A stretch of 18,918 nt of DNA. Origin: DATLWR01 sp035576205 (GTDB lineage: Bacteria > Pseudomonadota > Zetaproteobacteria > Mariprofundales > Mariprofundaceae). Made by a program: the position numbers and the translations under genes. The DNA lies in NCBI GenBank assembly GCA_035576205.1, contig DATLWR010000004.1, forward strand, positions 1 to 18,918, given 5' to 3'. Of the stretch, positions 1 through 6,599 are shown in pieces. The notes beneath the pieces are model-generated. The model had not been told where the DNA came from. It searched no databases and worked only from the letters and a program-made list of their open reading frames with translations. Within the stretch, counting starts at the first letter, position 1. Each line of letters opens with the position of its first letter.

Positions 1-1669
1 TGAAACAGGCCATGCCGGCTGGCAGCAGCAACATCGCCAGCAGCAGTTGGCGCGGGCTGTTGCCAAAGCGGTTGAACACTGCCAGCGCCAGATGTTCGGA
101 AAGCCCCGACTTCATGATGCCGGCCGCCAGGATGAAGGCCCCCAGGATGAAAAAGACCGCCTTGTTGCCGAACATGGCGTAGACCTCGCCGCCCGGCAGA
201 ACGCCGAGCAACGGCAACAGCGCGAGTCCAAGGATCGACGTAACCGCCAGCGGCAGCAGCTGCGTCACCCACAGCACCAGGCAAAGTCCGAACACCACCA
301 GCGCATTCCAGCCCTGTATGGAAAGGCCGGCCGGAGCCCCCTGCAAAAGCGCTGCCCAGGCCAAAGCCGCCACGACACCCAGCGCCACGAACGGCGTGCT
401 GCGGTAAGCCACCAGGAGATGCATCGGCCGTTCGTCCATCTCGCGACGCACCGTATCGCCGGCCTCGATGGCGCGAATGCGCAGATGGCGGCGCAGGCCG
501 TCGATCCAGCCGTGAACCTTGCGACCGATCGATGAGATGACCACGCGCTCGCGCAGCATCGTTTCGCGCCCGACCAGCGCGCCGCTCTCCATCGGCGTCA
601 GCACCCGACCCATATCGCGCAGGCGATGGGTCGGAATGTGCGAATCGGCCAGCAGTTCGTACTGCACCAGGAGCGCCTGCTCGACGTCGTCCAGCGTCGG
701 CTGCGGCTGTTTCGCCAATGGTGTGCCGGGCAGCGGCCGGAACGGCAAGAGCAACGGCACGATACCGTGTGAAACCAGTTGCTCCATGCCAGCGATCGTC
801 GAGGCCAGCGGCTCAAGTCCCACAATCAGGTGGCTCACCACGGAGCCGGGGCGAAACACCTTCCGGGCCCGATCCAGCGCATTCCAGATCGCCTCCTGCC
901 CGCCCTCGCTCTGCTTGCCGGGACAGACCTCGGCAAAGCGCGCATGATCGTTGACCTCCAGGTTGCAGACGAAGATGTCTAGACCAGCGCCGTACAGTTC
1001 GTCGATGACCGATACGTCCTGCGGCGCCACGGTCTCCAGCGCGATCTGCCGATGCCCGAGATGCTTGCGCAGCAGCGCGATCAGCGGAATCAGGCGCTTC
1101 AGACCCGCATCCTCGCCCGGTGCATGGCCGTTATAGAGGTAGACGGTATCGACCTCGCGTTCGGCGAGAGCCGCCCTGACCACCTCGACCAGTTCCAGCG
1201 CATCGCGCATCGGCGGTTCGGCTTCATTGAGCATCGAGTCGTACTGGCAGTAGCCACAGGCCTGGCCCTGGCGGGCGAAGAAGCCGCAGCCCATGAACGG
1301 ATGCAGGATCAGCAGCCGGTCGTGCAGGGAAGCGAAACTGCCCATGCGGGCGCCACCGCGGGTACGGGCCCGGTAGAACTTCGGCGCCTCGACCAGCTCG
1401 ACCTCCTGCGACTCGCCGCCACAATCAAGCCAGACGCTGTTCTCCTCCACCCGCAACGAGAAGCCGCTGGCCTCGGTATAGGGCTGGCCGACAGGCACCG
1501 TGCAGAACTGGCCGGTGGGCAATCGCAAATCGATCACCGTCTCCGCCGCATTGGCCTGCGCGATGTAGTGCGAGGCGTGCGGCAGACCATCGGGCAGCGC
1601 CAGACCCCGGCTAACCAGCGCCAGCTTGGTCCGGCCCGGGTTGGCAAACGGATGCAGATCGGTGGTCAT
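1..1669 (-). CDS. Radical-SAM domain fused to SLC13-type anion transporter (C-terminus cut by window edge)
   Basis: The frame is open from the ATG at 1669 to the left edge, about 556 residues, and the rest lies outside the window. Residues about 115-350 look like a radical-SAM barrel: a Cys-rich loop at C128, C138 and C141 (C-x9-C-x2-C, with GYCQYD around the last Cys), then alternating strand/helix text including FVCNLEVND and a GLEPL segment. The usual radical-SAM motif is C-x3-C-x2-C, so the spacing is atypical. From about residue 420 the protein becomes a membrane protein with repeated hydrophobic segments and the text QLLPLAVTSILGLALLPLLG, typical of the first half of SLC13/DASS sodium-anion symporters. 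The ATG shares one base with the stop of the sulfite reductase gene upstream (TGATG), so the two are probably translationally coupled. That supports a role in uptake or processing of an oxidised sulfur compound, but the substrate and the radical-SAM reaction are unknown. Confidence 0.8.
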   Translation of the reverse strand, partial: MTTDLHPFANPGRTKLALVSRGLALPDGLPHASHYIAQANAAETVIDLRLPTGQFCTVPVGQPYTEASGFSLRVEENSVWLDCGGESQEVELVEAPKFYRARTRGGARMGSFASLHDRLLILHPFMGCGFFARQGQACGYCQYDSMLNEAEPPMRDALELVEVVRAALAEREVDTVYLYNGHAPGEDAGLKRLIPLIALLRKHLGHRQIALETVAPQDVSVIDELYGAGLDIFVCNLEVNDHARFAEVCPGKQSEGGQEAIWNALDRARKVFRPGSVVSHLIVGLEPLASTIAGMEQLVSHGIVPLLLPFRPLPGTPLAKQPQPTLDDVEQALLVQYELLADSHIPTHRLRDMGRVLTPMESGALVGRETMLRERVVISSIGRKVHGWIDGLRRHLRIRAIEAGDTVRREMDERPMHLLVAYRSTPFVALGVVAALAWAALLQGAPAGLSIQGWNALVVFGLCLVLWVTQLLPLAVTSILGLALLPLLGVLPGGEVYAMFGNKAVFFILGAFILAAGIMKSGLSEHLALAVFNRFGNSPRQLLLAMLLLPAGMACF

Positions 1670-4029
1670 CAGATACTGGAGACTTTCTCCACCCTGATCT
1701 TCCATTGTGCCCCGGAGATACGATCCTTGGCCAATACCTTCTGCCCCTGCTCCTCCAGCGACAGCGGCACGTTCTCGATCGGAGCGCCGTCATCGAGGAT
1801 CACGTCCAGCAGGCTGCCGAGCGGCATCTTGGAGAGACGGATTTTCGTCTTCACGAAATTCATCGGGCAGGCCACGCCGGTCAGGTCCAGCAACTCCGGA
1901 CCTTCGGCCGCGGGAGCAGCCTGCGGCTTGGCAGCCGCTGCCGGTGCAGCAGCCTCGGCCGGCACCGGCGCAAAACGTACGGCAGCCAGCTTCAGCCAGG
2001 CCGACAACACATCGCGCAAGGCGGTCACGCCCGGTGCCGGATCGCCGATATCGATATTCATCAGCGCCTGCTGCACCGCCGTGAAACCCTTGAATACCTC
2101 GGCATCACCGGCCCCACTTCCCGAAAGGTGACCGACCAAGAGGCCGAACACTTCCGAATCATGTTCCGGGGCCTCACCGAACGGCACCAGGAAGGCGCGT
2201 GCGGTCGACATCGCGCAGCGCCGCAGGCACATCGAGGCATCGGCCCAGAACATCGCGTCGATATGGGCGCGTGACAACAGCATTTCGTACTCGGCCTCGG
2301 AAAGCAGGGCATCGGTCATCGAGAGCACGGCACCGGCGCATTCGCCCTTCTTGTTACCCTTGGTCGAGAAAGCCTCATTCTCGCTCCAGTCGTAGACCAG
2401 CCCCTCGATCTCGCCCTCGTCGGCGGCGAAAGGTGCGAGAATGGCATTGATACCCTCCTGGCCCAGGCGCTTCGCCCAGTCGTGCACGCTTTCCTCGCCC
2501 TGACGCTGCTCCTTGTATGCATTCAGCACGGCAATACCGGCTTCGGGCGCGTTCTTGGCCGGCACGGCCTCGGTCGCGAAGGCGAAGGGCTGGCCCGCCT
2601 TGCCGGAGCCACCGACATGCAGCTGGTAGTGGGGCACCGCCTGGCCGGCCACTTTCTTGGCCAGGCCATGGAAGCCGAGATCGGCAATGTGGTGACGGCC
2701 ACAGGAGTGCTGGCAGCCCGACGCCTTCACCGAAATGCCGGCAAGCGTCGCATCTTTCTTCAGATCAGCCATCAAAGGCTGCAGCGCCTCGGCGAGGCCA
2801 CGGCTGGAGGTAATGCCCAGACGGCAGGTCTCGGTCCCCGGGCAGGCCACGATGTCGGCGATACCGCGCGCGTGCTCGGTCTTCAGCCCTGCCGCCTTCA
2901 GGATATCCAGCGCCGGCAATACCTTGTCGGCCTCGACATTGGTAATGATGAAGCCCTGCTCGGCGGTGACACGCAAGCTGTCGGTGCCTGCCGCACGCGC
3001 CGCATCGGCGACGGCATGGCACTGCGCCGGCGTCAGATCGCCTCGGAACAGATTCAGCAGAATCGCCTGTTTGCCATTGTGCTGTTCGACCACGCCGACC
3101 GCCGAGTGCGGCAGGCTGCCGGTCGGCTGACGCCAGTTGGCCTCATCGAATCCCTTGTCATCGGCATGCACCTTGGCGATCGCCGCGCGCTGCTTGCGGT
3201 ACTCCTCGACGAATCCCTCCTCGCCCAGCTGCAGCATGACGTATTTCAGGCGTGCGCGGGCGCGACGCTTGCGGTCGGAATACTTGAAATGCATGCGCAT
3301 CAGCGCCTCGCCGACCGCGAACATCTCGCTCTCGTCGATGAACTCCTCAACCCGGATCGCGGAGACCGGCTGGCTGGAGAGACCGCCGGCCGCCCACACC
3401 TCGAAACCGCGCTTGCCGTCGCGGGTGGTAGCGATGAAACCGATGTCGTGCATGCCGGAGAGCGAGCAGTCGGTGGCACAACCGGAGAAGGTCACCTTGA
3501 ACTTACGCGGGAATTGCTGCGCCAGCGGATGGCGCAGGAAGTATTCGGCGAAACGTCGGGCATGCACGGAGACATCGGCATGCTCGGCCGGGCAGGCGCC
3601 GGCAAGGAAACATGAGGTGACGTTGCGAACCGTGTTGCCGCATGCCTCGCGGGTAGTGAGCCCAGCCTCGCAGAGCTTGCGCAGGAAGGCGGCGGTATCC
3701 TCAAGCCTGACGAAATTGGCCTGGATATCCTGGCGCGTCGTCACGTGCGCGAATTTGTGCGGTGCCTCCTTCAGCGTGCCGTCGGTCGGCAGCTGGCCGG
3801 TATAGGCCTCCACACAATCGCCTATCACGTCGAGCTGGTCCGGCGTCAGATTGCCGCCCGGCAGCTTGACGCGCACCATCTGCACGCCTTCCTGGCGCTG
3901 GCCGTAGACGCCGTTCTGCAGGCGGAACGGCGTGAACCGCTCCTCCGGCATGCGGCCGGCGAGGAACGCCTTCAGGCCAGCCTCAAAGTCGTCTACATCG
4001 GATGTACGTGCAAAATCAAATTCCGCCAT
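1669..4029 (-). CDS. Siroheme nitrite/sulfite reductase with C-terminal TusA-like domain
   Basis: 786 residues, longer than a usual assimilatory sulfite or nitrite reductase (about 550-600). Residues 1-510 hold two nitrite/sulfite reductase modules. The C-terminal module has C396-x5-C402 and C439-x3-C443; the latter sits in SGCQHSCGRHHIADLGF, which fits the family signature for siroheme/4Fe-4S ligands. The N-terminal module carries an equivalent set, C140-x5-C146 and C184-x3-C188 (SGCATDC). Residues about 515-690 form a region I do not recognise (GNKKGECAG at 558-566). An Ala/Pro-rich linker (about 688-710) follows, then a TusA-like domain (713-786) with CPMN at 721-724; TusA normally has CPxP. 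The likely reaction is six-electron reduction of sulfite to sulfide in the cytoplasm, with the TusA-like domain perhaps accepting sulfur. Nitrite as substrate cannot be excluded from sequence. The neighbouring MoeB, cysteine synthase and sulfur-carrier genes favour sulfite. Confidence 0.88.
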   Translation of the reverse strand: MAEFDFARTSDVDDFEAGLKAFLAGRMPEERFTPFRLQNGVYGQRQEGVQMVRVKLPGGNLTPDQLDVIGDCVEAYTGQLPTDGTLKEAPHKFAHVTTRQDIQANFVRLEDTAAFLRKLCEAGLTTREACGNTVRNVTSCFLAGACPAEHADVSVHARRFAEYFLRHPLAQQFPRKFKVTFSGCATDCSLSGMHDIGFIATTRDGKRGFEVWAAGGLSSQPVSAIRVEEFIDESEMFAVGEALMRMHFKYSDRKRRARARLKYVMLQLGEEGFVEEYRKQRAAIAKVHADDKGFDEANWRQPTGSLPHSAVGVVEQHNGKQAILLNLFRGDLTPAQCHAVADAARAAGTDSLRVTAEQGFIITNVEADKVLPALDILKAAGLKTEHARGIADIVACPGTETCRLGITSSRGLAEALQPLMADLKKDATLAGISVKASGCQHSCGRHHIADLGFHGLAKKVAGQAVPHYQLHVGGSGKAGQPFAFATEAVPAKNAPEAGIAVLNAYKEQRQGEESVHDWAKRLGQEGINAILAPFAADEGEIEGLVYDWSENEAFSTKGNKKGECAGAVLSMTDALLSEAEYEMLLSRAHIDAMFWADASMCLRRCAMSTARAFLVPFGEAPEHDSEVFGLLVGHLSGSGAGDAEVFKGFTAVQQALMNIDIGDPAPGVTALRDVLSAWLKLAAVRFAPVPAEAAAPAAAAKPQAAPAAEGPELLDLTGVACPMNFVKTKIRLSKMPLGSLLDVILDDGAPIENVPLSLEEQGQKVLAKDRISGAQWKIRVEKVSSI

Positions 4030-4047
4030 GGTCTCTCAATCCTCAAT

Positions 4048-4066
4048 GGCCACCGAATCCGTGGCC
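4048..4066 (-). repeat. Short hairpin between moeB and the reductase gene
   Basis: The gap between the moeB stop and the reductase start is 60 bases. It contains a perfect 6-base inverted repeat (GGCCAC / GTGGCC) separated by 7 bases. No T-run follows it on the minus strand, so it is not a convincing terminator. It may affect translation or mRNA stability of the reductase, or be chance in GC-rich DNA. Confidence 0.35.
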
Positions 4067-4089
4067 CCTAAACTTATCAGTGGCCCCAA

Positions 4090-4911
4090 TCAGTGCCCAA
4101 ACTGCAGCTCGCAGGCCTGTTCGTAGGTCACCAGTTCCTTGATTGTGGCATGCTCGCTGCACAGCGGGCACTTCGGATCCTTGCGCAGCTTCAACTTCTT
4201 CCACTCCATGCGCATCGCATCGAAGGTCATCAGACTGCCGGAGAGGGAGTTGCCGATACCGAGCAGTTCCTTGACTGCCTCGACGGCCTGGATGGTGCCC
4301 ACGGCACCGGCCAGGGCGCCAAGGATGCCGGCCTCCGAGCACGACGGCACCAGACCCGCCGGCGGCGGCTCCGGATAAAGGCAGCGGTAGCACGGGCCTT
4401 CCTTGTGCACGGTCGGCTTGAAGGTCGCCACCTGGCCGTCGAAGCGGAACATCGCACCGGAGACCAGCGTCTTCTTCTCGAAGAAGCAGGCATCGTTGAC
4501 CAGGAAGCGGGTCGGGAAGTTGTCACAGCCGTCGATCACCAGATCGTACTCGCGGATGATGTCGCGAATGTTGTCCGCATCGACGCGGTAGTTGTAGGTC
4601 TTCACCGTCACGTCCGGATTCAGGGCACGGATCGTTTCGCGAGCGCTCTCCACCTTCGGCATGCCGACGCGCTGCTCGTTATGGATGATCTGGCGCTGCA
4701 GGTTGGACATGTCGACCACGTCCGCGTCAGCAATTCCAATCGTTCCGACGCCGGCAGCCGCCAGATAGTAGGCTACCGGCGAACCGAGGCCGCCTGCACC
4801 GATCATGAACACCTTCGATTCGAGAAGTTTCGACTGCCCCTCGGCGCCCACTTCCGGCAGGATGATATGGCGCGAATAGCGCTCGATTTGCTCTTCGGTA
4901 AAATCAATCAC
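4090..4911 (-). CDS. moeB: MoeB/ThiF/HesA-family E1-like adenylyltransferase
   Basis: 273 residues, the usual MoeB length without a rhodanese domain. Such enzymes adenylate the C-terminal glycine of a ubiquitin-like sulfur carrier (MoaD, ThiS or CysO) so that it can become a thiocarboxylate. Visible motifs are the nucleotide-binding GAGGLGSP (38-45), NLQRQI (70-75), the CDN segment (129-131), a zinc site from C174-x2-C177 and C248-x2-C251, and a conserved cysteine at C191 in PSCSEAGI. A carrier of the CysO type is encoded upstream in the same direction (6291-6569), so this is its probable partner. The enzyme may also serve molybdopterin or thiamine synthesis. About 150 bases carrying a palindromic element separate it from cysK, so moeB might have its own expression level within the operon. 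Confidence 0.9.
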   Translation of the reverse strand: MIDFTEEQIERYSRHIILPEVGAEGQSKLLESKVFMIGAGGLGSPVAYYLAAAGVGTIGIADADVVDMSNLQRQIIHNEQRVGMPKVESARETIRALNPDVTVKTYNYRVDADNIRDIIREYDLVIDGCDNFPTRFLVNDACFFEKKTLVSGAMFRFDGQVATFKPTVHKEGPCYRCLYPEPPPAGLVPSCSEAGILGALAGAVGTIQAVEAVKELLGIGNSLSGSLMTFDAMRMEWKKLKLRKDPKCPLCSEHATIKELVTYEQACELQFGH

Positions 4912-4943
4912 AGTTAATCTCCAAACTAAATCCGCAATAATGC

Positions 4944-5062
4944 GGCAGGTTCAGATTTGTGCCCCGGCAAGGCGAGAGGAGCGCAAAACCGCAGCATATG
5001 TAGACATATGTGAGGATTTGAGCACCGCATCAACGCGGCTGGGGTGCAAATATGGGCCTGCC
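4944..5062. repeat. Palindromic intergenic element between cysK and moeB
   Basis: Two 25-base arms, 4944-4968 and 5038-5062, form an imperfect inverted repeat with about 19 of 25 positions paired; nearly all mismatches are transitions that give G-U pairs in RNA. A second nested inverted repeat lies inside (about 4977-4990 against 5014-5026), and the centre is CATATG-TAGA-CATATG at 4995-5010. The whole element could fold into one long hairpin of about 119 bases. The right arm ends one base from the cysK stop and the left arm lies 32 bases upstream of moeB. The layout is that of a dispersed palindromic repeat (REP- or MITE-like). It could also be an mRNA-processing or stabilising structure within the operon. 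Confidence 0.65.
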
Positions 5063-5063
5063 C

Positions 5064-5996
5064 TTAAACTTCGATGCCTTTGAAGAGATCGGTGGACATA
5101 TAGCGCTCGGCCATCGACGGGATGATCACCACGACACGCTTGCCCTTCATCTCGGGCCGTGCCGCCACGCGCAATGCCGCCGTCACCGCCGCACCCGAGG
5201 AGATACCGCCCGGAATCCCCTCTTCGTCGGCGAGCCTCCGGGCCATGGCGAAGGCCTCGTCGTTGGTCACCTTCTCGACACCGTCGAGGACGTCGACGTT
5301 CAGGTTCTTCGGGATGAAGCCGGCACCGATACCCTGGATCTTGTGCGGCCCTGGCTGGCCACCGGAGATCACCGGCGAATCGGCCGGCTCGACGGCAATC
5401 GCCTTGAAATCCGGATTGCGCGACTTGATCACCTCGGCCACACCGGTGATGGTGCCGCCGGTGCCGACGCCGGCCACGATCGCATCGACCTTGCCGTCGG
5501 TATCGCGCCAGATCTCCTCGGCAGTCGTCTCACGGTGAATCTGCGGGTTGGCCGGATTCTCGAACTGCTGCGGCATGAAGGCACCGGGTGTTGCGGCAGT
5601 CAGTTCAGCTGCTTTCTCGATCGCTCCCTTCATGCCTTTCTCGGCCGGGGTCAGTACCAGTTCGGCACCCAACAGACGCAGCAGCTTGCGCCGCTCCAGA
5701 CTCATCGATTCCGGCATCGTCAGAATGCAGCGGTAACCCTTGGCACGCGACACGAAGGCCAGCGCAATTCCCGTATTTCCTGAAGTCGGCTCGATAATGA
5801 CGCCGCCCGCCTTCAGGCGTCCGTCGGCCTCGGCCGCCTCGATCATCGCCTTGCCGATGCGGTCCTTCACCGAGTTCAACGGATTGAAGAACTCGAGCTT
5901 GCAAAGCACCTCGGCATTCAGTCCTTCGGTTACCCGGTTGAGCCGCACCAGCGGTGTGTGCCCGACGGTCTCTGCTGCATTCTTGTAGATACCCAT
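5064..5996 (-). CDS. cysK: Cysteine synthase (O-acetylserine sulfhydrylase family, PLP)
   Basis: 310 residues, a normal CysK length. It makes cysteine from an activated serine, usually O-acetylserine, and sulfide or a thiocarboxylate sulfur donor. The PLP lysine is K44 in NSVKDRI, the substrate loop TSGNTG is at 71-76 and the phosphate-binding GTGGT at 178-182. The C-terminal stretch ERYMSTDLF resembles CysK (ERYLSTALF in E. coli) more than CysM. The start is an ATG with a strong GGAGGTG ribosome site about 4 bases away. The neighbours (CysO-like carrier, MoeB) resemble the mycobacterial cysO-cysM arrangement, in which the sulfur donor is a carrier thiocarboxylate and the substrate is phosphoserine. 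Whether this enzyme uses free sulfide or the carrier cannot be told from sequence alone. Confidence 0.93.
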   Translation of the reverse strand: MGIYKNAAETVGHTPLVRLNRVTEGLNAEVLCKLEFFNPLNSVKDRIGKAMIEAAEADGRLKAGGVIIEPTSGNTGIALAFVSRAKGYRCILTMPESMSLERRKLLRLLGAELVLTPAEKGMKGAIEKAAELTAATPGAFMPQQFENPANPQIHRETTAEEIWRDTDGKVDAIVAGVGTGGTITGVAEVIKSRNPDFKAIAVEPADSPVISGGQPGPHKIQGIGAGFIPKNLNVDVLDGVEKVTNDEAFAMARRLADEEGIPGGISSGAAVTAALRVAARPEMKGKRVVVIIPSMAERYMSTDLFKGIEV

Positions 5997-6050
5997 TTTA
6001 CACCTCCGTTGGTGTTGCTTAAAGAAAACAACAGTTAATATGCGTGAATA

Positions 6051-6290
6051 TTAACCTTCGATGATGCCCTGTTCAATGGGTTCGACATGCACGCCCTGCT
6101 TCTCGAGCCATTTCACCGAGGCCTCGACGACCTCCGGCTTGCCCTCGATCTCCAGCCCGACCAGCCCCATATCCTCCCGCACTTCGGCGGTACGGATATT
6201 GGTGATGACATCGAACTGCTTGCCGAGCTTCCAGATGATCGGCTCCCGCACACTCTCCTTCGAGAAGGTGAGATAGACCCGGAACTTCAC
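6051..6290 (-). CDS. Stand-alone NIL-domain protein
   Basis: 79 residues covering a single NIL domain (KFRVYLTFSKESVREPIIWKL at the start, then a beta-alpha-beta fold ending near residue 75). NIL domains are best known at the C-terminus of the methionine transporter ATPase MetN, where they bind methionine and inhibit transport. Here the domain stands alone, so a ligand-sensing or adaptor role in sulfur amino acid metabolism is likely but unproven. The start is GTG at 6290, directly after the TAA of the sulfur-carrier gene with no gap (TAAGTG), so translation is probably coupled. A 54-base gap separates it from cysK. Confidence 0.8.
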   Translation of the reverse strand: MKFRVYLTFSKESVREPIIWKLGKQFDVITNIRTAEVREDMGLVGLEIEGKPEVVEASVKWLEKQGVHVEPIEQGIIEG

Positions 6291-6569
6291 TTAGCGACCG
6301 CCTGCGATGGCCGGTACGATGGAAACCTCGTCACCGGACTTCAGCGCCGTGTTACGACCATCCAGGAAGCGGACGTCCTCGTCGTTGACATAGACGTTCA
6401 CGAAACGGCGGATCTCGCCGGCATCGTCGCACAGGCGAGCCTTCAGCCCCGGATGCGCCGCCTCCAGGTTATCGATCAGCTCGCCGATGTTGGCGCCATC
6501 GACGGCAACCTCATCAGCACCGTTGGTCAGCTTGCGCAGCGGGGTGGGAATACGAACATTGATACTCAT
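6291..6569 (-). CDS. CysO/MoaD/ThiS-like ubiquitin-fold sulfur carrier
   Basis: 92 residues, beta-grasp sulfur-carrier family. The text FVNVYVNDEDVRFLDG (56-71) and the terminal SIVPAIAGGR closely resemble M. tuberculosis CysO as I remember it, which ends in Gly-Gly. Carriers of this type are adenylated by MoeB-like enzymes at the terminal glycine and converted to a thiocarboxylate that delivers sulfur to a PLP enzyme. Here one arginine (R92) follows G90-G91, so either a protease must trim it or the carrier is inactive as encoded. The start ATG has an AAGGAGA ribosome site. The gene is 30 bases downstream of thrC and abuts the NIL gene. A MoaD role in molybdopterin synthesis is less likely given the cysteine-synthesis neighbours. 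Confidence 0.85.
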   Translation of the reverse strand: MSINVRIPTPLRKLTNGADEVAVDGANIGELIDNLEAAHPGLKARLCDDAGEIRRFVNVYVNDEDVRFLDGRNTALKSGDEVSIVPAIAGGR

Positions 6570-6599
6570 CTTGATTCTCCTTGTCTCTCAATCCAGAAA

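Noticed and set aside
47..535. 162-residue plus-strand frame at the left edge
   Set aside because: It is opposite the radical-SAM/SLC13 gene in register; its His/Gln/Arg-rich text is typical of an antisense shadow.
2482..3615. 377-residue open frame on the plus strand
   Set aside because: It is antisense to the reductase gene, whose motifs are certain, and shows no recognisable domain.
4093..4917. 274-residue open frame exactly opposite moeB
   Set aside because: It mirrors moeB codon by codon and has no domain; moeB motifs are complete.
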